Positions 24,979-32,979 of a DNA stretch of 64,000 nt are shown here, piece after piece (position 1 is the stretch's first letter; each line of letters starts with the position of its first letter). A program made the position numbers and the translations under genes. The notes below the pieces were generated by a model. That model was not told where the DNA came from, did not search any database, and was given only the letters and a program-made list of their open reading frames with translations. Source of the stretch: Streptomyces griseus (GTDB lineage Bacteria > Actinomycetota > Actinomycetes > Streptomycetales > Streptomycetaceae); assembly GCF_001715295.1 (NCBI RefSeq), contig NZ_MDKB01000005.1:311645-375644 (forward strand), written 5' to 3'.

Positions 24979-27455
24979 GACTCCTCTCCGGGCAGCCGGG
25001 CCGCCTCCCCGGCCTGTCCGGCGCCGGCACCCGCCTGCTGCGGCAGCACGGGCGGCCCGAGGCGTTCCAGGAGAGCGGCGCGCTCCACGGCGAACACGGG
25101 GTCCGCCTGGTAGTCCGAGTGCCCCAGCACCGGTTCCGGCAGGGGGTGTTCGGGGGTGCGGCCGTAGACCAGCGGGTCCTTCAGCGGGCCCCGGTCCACC
25201 TCCGGTCCCTGGCCCTCGTCGATCAGGACCGGGCCGCCGATCGGGTCCGTCGCGCGCCACAGGTTGCGCCAGCAGTGCACGGAACGGTGCAGCCCGTCCA
25301 AGGGAACCGGCCCGAAGTAGGCGGGGAACCAGCGCCCGTACAGCCGCTCGATGGGCGAGCCGTAGGTGAGGAGCGCGACGCGTCGGCGTGCCGTGGCGGG
25401 CAGCTGCCAGACCGCGGCGGCGGCGAGCACACTGCCCTGTGAGTGACCGGAGATGACGAGCCTGCCGCGGGTGCGGGCCGTCCAGGCGCACATCCGGGAC
25501 GAGAGGTCGGGAACGGCGCGCTCGGCGTAGCAGGGAGGTGCGAAGGGATGTGCGGCGCGCGGCCAGAACGTGCCCACGTCCCAGAGGATGCCGATGGTAC
25601 GGCGGGCGGAGACGTCACGGTAGGCCCTGCGCCCCCAGGTGACGAACAGTATGAAACCGAAGCCGATCATCCACGACCCGGTCGATTGCGCGGCGTCGGC
25701 GAGCGATTCGACGAGCGGTCCCGCACCCTCCATCGCCAGACCGGGCACCTGGCCGCTGAGCCATGAGCCGGCCACGGCCACGGCACCGAGCAGCAGGGTG
25801 GCACCGGAGAGCAGGCCCACGATCCTGGGCGCGGAGTCGGTGAGCGCGGCCGTGGCCCTGATGCGGGCGATGTGCCGGGTACGGGCCTGGTCGGGGTGTT
25901 TCTCGCCGTACTCCGCCTCGATGCGGGGGCCCAGCCGGCGGGCGCGCCGCGCGGTGCGCACCGCGAGCCAGGTGACGGGGACGAGCAGGAGCAGCAGGAG
26001 GAGGGGGATGACGGACGCCTGCCAGCTGAGGAGTACGGGCGGGCCGGGTATGGCGGAGCCGCTGCCCATGCCGGGGGTGCCGGGACCGTCGAGCCAGTCG
26101 GCGACGCGCTGGGCGATCCCGCCGGTCATCACCCCGCCGAGGGCGCAGGCGAGCATCGCGACCGCGGGTCCGCCGAGGCCGTGGAGGGTGGTGCGCGGCT
26201 CGGGGGCACTGCGGTACAGGTTCAGCGCCACGACGGCGAGTACCACCACGAGGACGCCCTGCCCCAGTGCGAGGAGACGGAACGCCGTCTCTCCTGGCAG
26301 GGCGCCGGCGGAGGCCCATCCCGGACGTGACCAGGCGGCGTACACCGCGGCGAGGAGCAGCAGGGCCAGCGCGGCCCCGGGCAGGAAGGAGACGGCGGCG
26401 CGGTCGAGCCGGTTGTCGAGGCGCCGCTCGCTGCGTCCGCGGCGGCACACCACCGCGACCACGACGAGTCCGCACAGGATCAGGGCCGCCTCGAACAGTC
26501 CGCCGGCCACCGCGGGCACGGGCCCGTCGGCGGCCCGGTCGTGCCGGGCTGCGGCTCCCCCGACGGAGGCCGCGATCGTGAGGAACCCCGCCGCGGTGTG
26601 CGCTGCGCGCAGCCGGGCCACGAGCCGCCGGCCGTACCAGAAGCCGGGCCGTCCCAGCGCGGGCCGGACAAGGGGGGCGCCGGGCGGTGCGGGCTGCGGC
26701 GCCGGGTCCTCGTCGGGTTCGTCCCAGCTCAGCGGGCGCTGCGACTCGTAGGCGCTCCAGGTGCGGTTGGAGAGGTACCACAGGAGCCCCACCAGCGCGG
26801 CGGGTACGAGGGAGGCGAGCGCGAGCCGGCGGCCGGGCTGGGACCACCAGCCGTCCTGCCGGCTGGAGAGGAAGCCCAGCCAGGAGTACTCCCCCGCGCA
26901 CCGGTCCACTCCCGCGCACTGCCAGGCCACCAGGTCGAGGGCCACCTCGCAGGCCGCGGCGGTCAGCAGCACGGTGAGGCTGAGGGCGACGAGCCGTACG
27001 ACCGTCCCGTACAGGCGGACTGCGGCGGTGCGCTCCCGGGCGGTGGGCCGCATCCAGTGGGCGAGGTTGACGACCATGAAGGGGAGGAGGAGGAGCCACA
27101 GGGCGCGGGAACCGTTGCCCGAGGTGAGGTTGGACCAGCAGTAGGCCTCGGCGACGGGTCCTTCCCGTCGCCGGTCCGGGTGCTGCTCGGCCGCGATGTC
27201 CTCCGTGCGCCGGTAAATGGCGGCCGTGGTGTCACCGCTGACCCTGGTGGTGCGGCAGTCGCCGAGCATCTCCGAAGGGGTCGTTCCGCCGACGCCGTGG
27301 ACGAGGAGTTCCAGGGCGGGCCCGGTGCTCTGCGGGGCCTGGGAGGCAGGGGGCAATTGAGGTGTCTCGCTCTCTGGTCCGTCCGGCTCCGCGGGCGGGG
27401 ACCGGCCGGGAGACGGGTCCGCGCCGGGCCGGGCTCCGGGCTGATGCGCAGTCAC
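24948..27455 (-). CDS. Large multi-spanning membrane alpha/beta hydrolase
   Basis: An 835-residue protein with a Pro-rich N-terminus, an oxyanion-loop-like LELLVHGVGGTTPSEML (HGVGG at 53-57), then about eight membrane helices and cytoplasmic loops from 115 to 600, and finally a lipase-type nucleophile elbow VISGHSQGSVLAAAAVW (Ser672). Candidate acid and His are in ATDPIGGPVLID and LGHSDYQ (H779). In ordinary alpha/beta hydrolases HG and GxSxG are about 70-100 residues apart; here about 615. The GTG at 27455 (or 27458) is chosen because the frame upstream runs into the divergent DeoR gene. A lipase or esterase working at the membrane is likely; the substrate is unknown. It overlaps the beta-helix/AAA gene by 31 bp tail to tail. 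Confidence 0.85.
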   Translation of the reverse strand: MTAHQPGARPGADPSPGRSPPAEPDGPESETPQLPPASQAPQSTGPALELLVHGVGGTTPSEMLGDCRTTRVSGDTTAAIYRRTEDIAAEQHPDRRREGPVAEAYCWSNLTSGNGSRALWLLLLPFMVVNLAHWMRPTARERTAAVRLYGTVVRLVALSLTVLLTAAACEVALDLVAWQCAGVDRCAGEYSWLGFLSSRQDGWWSQPGRRLALASLVPAALVGLLWYLSNRTWSAYESQRPLSWDEPDEDPAPQPAPPGAPLVRPALGRPGFWYGRRLVARLRAAHTAAGFLTIAASVGGAAARHDRAADGPVPAVAGGLFEAALILCGLVVVAVVCRRGRSERRLDNRLDRAAVSFLPGAALALLLLAAVYAAWSRPGWASAGALPGETAFRLLALGQGVLVVVLAVVALNLYRSAPEPRTTLHGLGGPAVAMLACALGGVMTGGIAQRVADWLDGPGTPGMGSGSAIPGPPVLLSWQASVIPLLLLLLLVPVTWLAVRTARRARRLGPRIEAEYGEKHPDQARTRHIARIRATAALTDSAPRIVGLLSGATLLLGAVAVAGSWLSGQVPGLAMEGAGPLVESLADAAQSTGSWMIGFGFILFVTWGRRAYRDVSARRTIGILWDVGTFWPRAAHPFAPPCYAERAVPDLSSRMCAWTARTRGRLVISGHSQGSVLAAAAVWQLPATARRRVALLTYGSPIERLYGRWFPAYFGPVPLDGLHRSVHCWRNLWRATDPIGGPVLIDEGQGPEVDRGPLKDPLVYGRTPEHPLPEPVLGHSDYQADPVFAVERAALLERLGPPVLPQQAGAGAGQAGEAARLPGEESQENPGRSSG

Positions 27456-27597
27456 CACTGTCCCGGACGGAGGGCCCCGGCGCACCGCTCTCACCGAATC
27501 TCCCCAGTGGCACGGCCGGCGGGGGTGCGTGGGAGGATGACGTCGTCCTGCAGGCCGCTGCCGGACCGTGCGGACAGAGGGAAGGGCCGGGCCGGCG

Positions 27598-28428
27598 TTG
27601 AGCGAGAACCAGAACCTGCTCGCCGAGCAGCGGCGTGCCCTCATTCTCGACGAGGTGCGCAAGCGCGGCGGGGTCCGGGTCAACGAGCTGACCCGGAAGC
27701 TGAACGTCTCGGACATGACCATCCGCCGGGACCTGGACGCGCTGGCACGCCAGGGGGTCGTCGAGAAGGTGCACGGCGGTGCGGTCCCGGTCGTCGACGC
27801 GAGCACGCACGAGCCGGGTTTCGAGGCGAAGTCGACGATGGAGCTCGGTGCCAAGGAGGAGATCGCCCGGGCTGCGGCCGTGATGGCGGTGCCCGGCAGC
27901 GCGATCGCGCTCTCCGGTGGTACGACCACGTTCGCGCTGGCCCGGCACCTGGTGGACGTACCGGGGCTGACGGTGGTGACGAATTCGGTGCGGGTCGCCG
28001 ATGTGTTCCACGACGCGCAGCGTCCCCAGGCGTCCGGCGGTCTGCGGCCGGGGGCGGCGACGGTGGTGCTGACCGGCGGGGTCCGTACGCCGTCGGACTC
28101 GCTCGTCGGGCCGGTCGCGGACCGGGCGATCGGCTCCCTCCATTTCGACCTGCTCTTCCTCGGGGTGCACGGGATCTCGGTCGAGGCCGGCCTCTCGACC
28201 CCGAACCTCGCCGAGGCCGAGACGAATCGCCGTCTGGTCCGCGCCGCCCGCCGCGTCGTCGTGGTCGCCGATCACACCAAGTGGGGCACGGTCGGGCTGA
28301 GTTCGTTCGCCTCCCTCGACCAGGTGGACACGTTCGTCACGGACGCGGGGCTGCCGGCCGGCGTGCGCCAGGAGATCGAGGAGCAGCTGCCCGGCCTGGT
28401 CGTGGCGGGCGGTGCGGTGGACGAGTAG
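27598..28428 (+). CDS. DeoR/GlpR-family transcriptional regulator
   Basis: A 276-residue regulator with an N-terminal DeoR helix-turn-helix (about 10-60; RRALILDEVRKRGGVRVNELTRKLNVSDMTIRRDLDALARQGVVEKVHGGAV) and a C-terminal sugar-phosphate-sensing DeoRC domain (about 75-235; GSAIALSGGTTTFALARHL, VVTNSVRVADVF, VVLTGGVRTPSDSLVGPVAD, LFLGVHGISVEAGLSTPNLAEAETNRRLV, VVVVADHTKWG). The TTG at 27598 gives the usual LSENQNLLAEQRRA start. It probably represses a sugar or polyol gene set located elsewhere. Its stop codon TAG shares its last G with the first base of a MITE-like element, so the insertion sits exactly at the gene end. Confidence 0.93.
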   Translation: MSENQNLLAEQRRALILDEVRKRGGVRVNELTRKLNVSDMTIRRDLDALARQGVVEKVHGGAVPVVDASTHEPGFEAKSTMELGAKEEIARAAAVMAVPGSAIALSGGTTTFALARHLVDVPGLTVVTNSVRVADVFHDAQRPQASGGLRPGAATVVLTGGVRTPSDSLVGPVADRAIGSLHFDLLFLGVHGISVEAGLSTPNLAEAETNRRLVRAARRVVVVADHTKWGTVGLSSFASLDQVDTFVTDAGLPAGVRQEIEEQLPGLVVAGGAVDE

Positions 28429-28600
28429 GGCGTGTTCGAAAGTAGCGTCGTCTGCCCGGAGGGCAGGCCCGGCGGCGTCCGGTGCGTGCGATCGCAAGGC
28501 GGAGGGTCGCCTCGATACCGGTGTATCGGGGCAATCCCGACAACGCGGCGAGTGTGCGTGCCAGGCGTGGCCGGGCAGACGGGACTTTCGAAACGCGCCC
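28428..28600. mobile_element. MITE-like element, complete copy
   Basis: A 173-bp non-coding element with terminal inverted repeats GGGCGTGTTCGAAAGT (28428-28443) and ACTTTCGAAACGCGCCC (28584-28600), and subterminal inverted GTCTGCCCGG / CCGGGCAGAC. It contains no open frame of note and a central GATAC/GTATC hairpin. A diverged second copy lies at 59538-59695. No obvious target-site duplication is seen. Its presence at a gene 3' end suggests it may act as a terminator. Confidence 0.8.
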
Positions 28601-28656
28601 TGGTCCGGGCGTTCCGCTCAGCGGCCTGGGGGCCTCGGACGTCCTACTATCGGAGC

Positions 28657-29091
28657 GTGGCCATCTTCCGGATCGAGCGTTTCACTCCCCTCCCCGCCGC
28701 CGAGGCATGGCGCCGGGTGACCGACTGGGAGCGGCACGCCGGGGCGGTTCCGCTCACCTCGGTCGGCGTCCGGACGGACCCGCCCACCCGGACGGGCACG
28801 GTTTTCGTCGCGCGTACGGGAGTGGGGCCGCTCGCCGTCGACGACCCGATGGAGGTGGTGCGGTGGTCGCCGCCCGCCGCGGGGCGGGCAGGTCTGTGCG
28901 AGCTGGAGAAGCGCGGTTCCGTGGTGCTGGGCCGGGCGTCGATCGACGTCCGCCCGACCGGCTCGGGATCGCACGTCATCTGGGTCGAGGAGGTGCGGGT
29001 GCGGCTGCTGCCGCGGTGGGGTGATCCGCTGCTCTCGGCAGCGGGGCGGCGCGTCTTCGGCCGCGTGCTCGACACCCTCCTCGGGGACTGA
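28657..29091 (+). CDS. SRPBCC (START-like) family protein
   Basis: A 144-residue protein beginning VAIFRIERFTPLPAAEAWRRVTDWERHAGAVPLTSVGV, the usual opening of polyketide cyclase/START-like proteins, with the helix-grip end VRLLPRWGDPLLSAAGRRVFGRVLDTLLGD. These fold into a hydrophobic ligand pocket; the ligand is unknown. The GTG is 6 nt after TACTAT and has no separate ribosome site, indicating a leaderless message that begins just outside the MITE. Confidence 0.85.
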   Translation: MAIFRIERFTPLPAAEAWRRVTDWERHAGAVPLTSVGVRTDPPTRTGTVFVARTGVGPLAVDDPMEVVRWSPPAAGRAGLCELEKRGSVVLGRASIDVRPTGSGSHVIWVEEVRVRLLPRWGDPLLSAAGRRVFGRVLDTLLGD

Positions 29092-29151
29092 GGCCGGCCT
29101 GTTCCGGACGGGCCGGGGCCCGTCCGGAACACGTCGCCGGACCGTGGGGCT

Positions 29152-30288
29152 TCAGCCGGCCCAGACCCCGGTGGCGAGGAAGCGCTCGATCGTCTCCGTG
29201 TACGGCCGGATGTCCAGGTTCTGCTCGTTCAGCCAGGCGTCGGAGTAGTACTTGTCGAGGTAGCGGTCGCCCGGATCGCAGAACAGCGTGACGATGCTGC
29301 CGGTACGGCCCTGCTCCACCATCTCTGCCACCAGCCTCAGCGCGCTCCACAGGCCCGTGCCCGTCGAGCCGCCCGCCCTGCGGCCGATGGCGCGCTCCAG
29401 TACGCGTACCGCGGCGATGGTCGCCGCGTCGGGCACCTTCATCATCCGGTCGATGGCGCCGGGCACGAAGCTCGGCTCCATGCGGGGCCGGCCGATGCCC
29501 TCGATGCGGGAGCCGCAGTCGCTGGTCGCCAGCGGGTCGTGGCGGGTCCAACCGTCGAAGAAACAGGAGTTCTCCGGGTCGGGTACGCAGATCAGCGTGT
29601 CGTGCTGCATGTAGCGGACGTAGCGCCCGATGGTCGCGGAGGTGCCGCCGGTTCCGGCCGTGGCGACGATCCAGGCCGGCTCCGGATACCGCTCCAGCGT
29701 GAGCTGCTGGTAGATGGACTCCGCGATGTTGTTGTTGCCCCGCCAGTCGGTGGCCCGCTCCGCGTAGGTGAACTGGTCCATGAAGTGACCGCCGGTCTCG
29801 GCCGCGAGAACAGCGGACTCCTCGTAGATCCTGCGGGCGTCGTCGACGAAGTGGCACTGCCCGCCGTGGAATTCGATCAGCCGGCACTTCTCGGGGCTGG
29901 TGGTGCGGGGCATGACCGCGATGAACGGAACGCCGATCAGCTTGGCGAAGTACGCCTCCGAGACGGCGGTCGAGCCGCTGGACGCCTCGATGACCGGCTT
30001 GTCCGGGCGGATCCAGCCGTTGCAGAGGCCGTAGAGGAAGAGCGAGCGCGCCAGCCGGTGCTTGAGGCTGCCGGTGGGATGCGTCGATTCGTCCTTGAGG
30101 TAGAGATCGATGCCCCATTCCTCGGGCAGCGGGAAGCGCAGGAGGTGGGTGTCCGCGGAACGGTTGGCGTCCGCCTGGACCTTGCGCACGGCCTCCTTGA
30201 GCCAGGCCCGGTATTCCGGGTCGCTGCGGTCGACGTCGACCGTCGCCTCGGCCCCGCTGTCACCTCTGTGCTCGCTCGCGTCCATCAC
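29152..30288 (-). CDS. PLP-dependent cysteine synthase-family enzyme (Cds1-like)
   Basis: A 378-residue fold-type II PLP enzyme. The Schiff-base Lys is in DESTHPTGSLKHRLARSLF, the substrate/phosphate loops are ASSGSTAVSEAYFAKLIGVPF and TAGTGGTSATIGRYVRYM, and a C-terminal segment (GGSTGTGLWSALRLVAEM) closes the domain. The sequence is closer to the mycobacterial Cds1-type cysteine desulfhydrase group than to CysK/CysM, so it more likely releases H2S from cysteine than makes it; this is a family-level inference. The start is an ATG after AGGAGACCCCGTG; the second ATG of MMDAS could also be used. It stands alone. Confidence 0.88.
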   Translation of the reverse strand: MMDASEHRGDSGAEATVDVDRSDPEYRAWLKEAVRKVQADANRSADTHLLRFPLPEEWGIDLYLKDESTHPTGSLKHRLARSLFLYGLCNGWIRPDKPVIEASSGSTAVSEAYFAKLIGVPFIAVMPRTTSPEKCRLIEFHGGQCHFVDDARRIYEESAVLAAETGGHFMDQFTYAERATDWRGNNNIAESIYQQLTLERYPEPAWIVATAGTGGTSATIGRYVRYMQHDTLICVPDPENSCFFDGWTRHDPLATSDCGSRIEGIGRPRMEPSFVPGAIDRMMKVPDAATIAAVRVLERAIGRRAGGSTGTGLWSALRLVAEMVEQGRTGSIVTLFCDPGDRYLDKYYSDAWLNEQNLDIRPYTETIERFLATGVWAG

Positions 30289-30516
30289 GGGGTCTCCTTC
30301 TCACGACGGCGGTCTCCGGTACCGCCCACGGTATTCCCCCCACCTGCACAAACCTTCACTTTGATGCCCCATAGTCCCTCCTTGGCGTCCGCGCTCCCGG
30401 TGCGCGCCCCCCGGTGGGGAGGTCACGCCGATCCGGGGCCGACAGGCCCTGGCCGGGCGGCACCGGTACAGGGCACACTTCTCAGGAGATACCGGCGCGA
30501 GGGGGGCTGAGTCGTC

Positions 30517-30882
30517 ATGGCCGAGGCAGAGTTCAGCGCGAGCGACGTCAGGATCGAGAGATGGCCCCGCTCCCTCACCAGGGCGGGCCAGGTCATCGTC
30601 AAGGACGGCCGGGTGGCTCTGCTGACCAGTAACGGCCGGGAGATCGTCAGCGCGCCGGTGGCCAGGGTGAGGGCCGGGCAGCGGTGGTTCCTGGCGGCCG
30701 ACGCGGCGGTCGCGCGGATCGACGGGGTGCGCTACCGGCTGACCATGGGCCAGCGCAACCGCAGGCCGGGCGGCGCGGCCCCGGTCCGCAGGTTCCTGGA
30801 GGCGCTGCGGGCGGCCCGGCCGGCGGGAACCGACCCAGCGGTGCCGTACGCACACCGCGAGTTGCGGAGCCCAACCCCCTGA
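30517..30882 (+). CDS. Conserved hypothetical protein
   Basis: A 121-residue soluble protein I cannot assign. It is beta-rich in its first half (VIVKDGRVALLTSNGREIVSAPVARVRAGQRWFLAADAAVARIDGVRYRLTMG), which could be a small PH- or split-barrel-like domain, and has a basic helix near the end (RRFLEALRAAR). The ATG follows GAGGGGGGCTGA. No membrane helix or signal peptide is seen. Confidence 0.75.
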   Translation: MAEAEFSASDVRIERWPRSLTRAGQVIVKDGRVALLTSNGREIVSAPVARVRAGQRWFLAADAAVARIDGVRYRLTMGQRNRRPGGAAPVRRFLEALRAARPAGTDPAVPYAHRELRSPTP

Positions 30883-31051
30883 GTCACGCTGGTCACACGT
30901 CACTGAAGGTGTACCGGTGGTGACCGCGTGAGCCGCTCCGCCGGGACCGTCCAGGGCGGACCACGCACGACCAGATCCACACACAGCAGTCAGCCATCTG
31001 CTGGATCCGTTCCTTCGTCTTCTTCCGGACCTACTTCGGGGAGTCGCAGCC

Positions 31052-31576
31052 GTGATCAGCGAGCCAAGCAGGCACTGCACGGTGGAGCTCCAGGCCCTGC
31101 CGTCGCGGATCGGCCAGATCCGCAGAATCATCTCGGCGCAGTTGCGGTACTGGCATCTCGATCCTCTGATCGACCACGCGGCGCTCGGCGTCACCGAGCT
31201 GCTGACCAATGTCCACCGGCACGCACAGCCGGACAAGTCATGCACCGTCACGATCGAGCTGCTGCTCGACCGTCTGACCGTCTCCGTCCACGACCGCGAC
31301 CCCCGCGTACCGACCGTGCACGACGCCGACGCGTCCGCGACCTCCGGACGTGGGCTGGCACTGATCGCCGCGGTCAGCGAGAACTGGGGCGTACGGCCGG
31401 GCGACGGCGCGGGGAAGGTCGTCTGGTTCACCCTCCAGGCCCCTTCCTTCTCCTCCGCGCTGCCGCCGCTGCCGGTGTACGGCTCGACGACCGACGGTCC
31501 CTTCGGCTCCGGCCCCGGGGTCCTCACGGAACCGGCGGCGGCCCGCACGCAGCCCCGGCCGACCGTCGTCGGCTGA
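31052..31576 (+). CDS. HATPase-type ATP-binding protein (anti-sigma factor-like)
   Basis: A 174-residue single-domain GHKL ATPase of the RsbW/SpoIIAB-like class common in Streptomyces. It has an N box with ALGVTELLTNVHRHAQ, a G1-like SVHDRDPRVP and a G2 loop SGRGLALIAAVSENWGVRPGDGAGKVVWF. Such proteins bind a sigma factor or an anti-anti-sigma factor and phosphorylate the latter. No anti-anti-sigma or sigma partner is adjacent, so its target is elsewhere. The GTG at 31052 follows TCGGGGAGTCGCAGCC. The C-terminal 40 residues are Pro/Gly/Ala-rich and probably disordered. Two strong hairpins follow. Confidence 0.9.
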   Translation: MISEPSRHCTVELQALPSRIGQIRRIISAQLRYWHLDPLIDHAALGVTELLTNVHRHAQPDKSCTVTIELLLDRLTVSVHDRDPRVPTVHDADASATSGRGLALIAAVSENWGVRPGDGAGKVVWFTLQAPSFSSALPPLPVYGSTTDGPFGSGPGVLTEPAAARTQPRPTVVG

Positions 31577-31593
31577 CGACCACGGCGGGGCCC

Positions 31594-31632
31594 ACCCCCC
31601 TGCCACCGCGCGGGGACGCGGCGGCAGGGGGT
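31594..31632 (+). terminator. Terminator hairpin 1 after the ATP-binding protein gene
   Basis: ACCCCCCTGCC pairs with GGCAGGGGGT, extended inward by CCGCG/CGCGG with one bulge, starting 18 bp after the stop codon. Confidence 0.8.
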
Positions 31633-31697
31633 GACCGGCACGCTCCCCCTGCCGGGGCTCCGTGCCCCGGACGGCCACGGTCACGCCGGCTCGCCCC

Positions 31698-31737
31698 GGC
31701 CGTACTCCCCCGCGGCTCGCCCTGGGGGAGTACGGCC
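31698..31737. terminator. Terminator hairpin 2, insulating the TetR gene
   Basis: A perfect 14-bp stem (GGCCGTACTCCCCC / GGGGGAGTACGGCC) with a 12-nt loop, 44 bp before the TetR operator. Together with hairpin 1 it isolates the TetR unit from read-through. Confidence 0.75.
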
Positions 31738-31780
31738 CCGTCGACCTCTGTTTCCGGCCGGGTTCGCCGCCACGGGCGCC

Positions 31781-31806
31781 CACTGTACCTACTGGTATGT
31801 ACAGTG
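31781..31806. promoter_or_regulatory. Operator of the TetR regulator
   Basis: Arms CACTGTAC (31781-31788) and GTACAGTG (31799-31806) form a 26-bp inverted repeat with a 10-bp centre that itself contains TACTGGTA. It ends 5 bp before the TetR start codon, the position expected for autorepression. Confidence 0.85.
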
Positions 31807-31811
31807 GGCGC

Positions 31812-32381
31812 ATGAGCACTCCGGACCGTCTCGTCGAGGCCACGCGGGAGCTGCTGTGGGAGCGCGGCTACGTGGGCACCAGCCCCCGGGCCATCCAGCA
31901 GCAGGCGGGCGTGGGCCAGGGCAGCATGTACCACCACTTCGCGGGCAAGCCGGACCTGGCGCTCGCCGCCCTCGTCCGTACGGCCGCGGAGCTGCGGGAG
32001 GCGGCCGGAAGCGTGCTGGACGGCCCCGGGTCGGCGTACGAGCGGATCTCCGCCTACCTGTTGCGCGAGCGCGATGTGCTGCGGGGCTGCCCGGTGGGGC
32101 GGCTGACGATGGATCCGGAGATCGTGAAGAGCGGCGAACTGCGCGCACCGGTGGAGGAGACGATCGCCTGGCTGCGGGCGCGGCTCACCGGGATCGTCCA
32201 GGAGGGCCTGGACGCCGGTGAGTTCAGGCCGGGACTGGTTCCCGAGGAGATCGCGGCCACCGTCGTCGCAACTGTCCAGGGCGGCTACGTCCTGGCCCGC
32301 GCCTCCGGCTCACCCGCCGCGTTCGACTCCGCGGTACGGGGTCTGCTCGCCCTGCTCGCCCCTGGTACACCGACGACCTGA
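31812..32381 (+). CDS. TetR-family transcriptional regulator
   Basis: A 189-residue TetR protein with an N-terminal helix-turn-helix (about 4-48; RLVEATRELLWERGYVGTSPRAIQQQAGVGQGSMYHHFAGKPDLALAAL) and a ligand domain. The segment LLRERDVLRGCPVGRLTMDPEIVKSGELRAPVEETIAWLRARL, with one Cys in GCPVG, is typical of the group with a DUF4865-type partner. The ATG at 31812 directly follows the operator. Its stop is 10 bp before the DUF4865 GTG, so the two are an operon and the DUF4865 protein is the likely regulated function. Confidence 0.93.
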   Translation: MSTPDRLVEATRELLWERGYVGTSPRAIQQQAGVGQGSMYHHFAGKPDLALAALVRTAAELREAAGSVLDGPGSAYERISAYLLRERDVLRGCPVGRLTMDPEIVKSGELRAPVEETIAWLRARLTGIVQEGLDAGEFRPGLVPEEIAATVVATVQGGYVLARASGSPAAFDSAVRGLLALLAPGTPTT

Positions 32382-32391
32382 GGAGTACGCC

Positions 32392-32979
32392 GTGCATGCG
32401 ATGCAGTACGAGATCACCCTGCCCGCCGACTACGACATGGAGATCATCCGCAGGCGTGTCGCGAGCCGGGGTCACTTCCTGGACGACTTCCCCGGGCTGG
32501 GCCTCAAGGCGTACCTGGTCCGGGAACGCGGTGAGTCGTCGCCGGTCCATCAGTACGCCCCGCTGTACCTGTGGTCGTCCCACGAGGGTATGAACACCTT
32601 CCTGCGGGGCCCCGGCTTCCAGGGGGTGGTCGACGACTTCGGGCGCCCCGAGGTCCAGCACTGGTCGGGGCTCTCGTACCTGGAGGGGCGCGCGGCGGGC
32701 GCGGTCCCCCGTACGGCGCTCCGCCACCGTGTCCGGATCGCGGACACGGTGCGGCCGGGTGAGGCGGTGGACGCGGCGCTGGCGGAGCACCGCGCGCAGG
32801 CCACCACGCCGGAGGCCGTCGCCACGGCGCTCGCCCTCGACCCGCGGCACTGGGAACTGCTCCATTTCACGCTCTGGGAGGACGAGCCTCCCGAGTCGGC
32901 GCCCGGCGACCGCTACCAGGTGCTGCATCTGTCGGCCCCGGAGCGCGAGGGGTTGGCCCGGGTGGGCGCCGGGGCCTGA
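32392..32979 (+). CDS. DUF4865 family protein
   Basis: A 195-residue protein beginning MQYEITLPADYDMEIIRRRVASRGHFLDDFPGLGLKAYLVRERG...QYAPLYLWSSHEGMNTFLRGPGFQGVVDDFGRPEVQHWSGLSY, the pattern of DUF4865, a dimeric alpha/beta-barrel-like family of unknown activity, likely ligand-binding or oxidative-stress related. The GTG follows GAGGAG. It is co-transcribed with the TetR gene. Its TGA abuts the TCA stop of the convergent ROK gene within the palindrome GGCCTGATCAGGCC. Confidence 0.9.
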   Translation: MHAMQYEITLPADYDMEIIRRRVASRGHFLDDFPGLGLKAYLVRERGESSPVHQYAPLYLWSSHEGMNTFLRGPGFQGVVDDFGRPEVQHWSGLSYLEGRAAGAVPRTALRHRVRIADTVRPGEAVDAALAEHRAQATTPEAVATALALDPRHWELLHFTLWEDEPPESAPGDRYQVLHLSAPEREGLARVGAGA

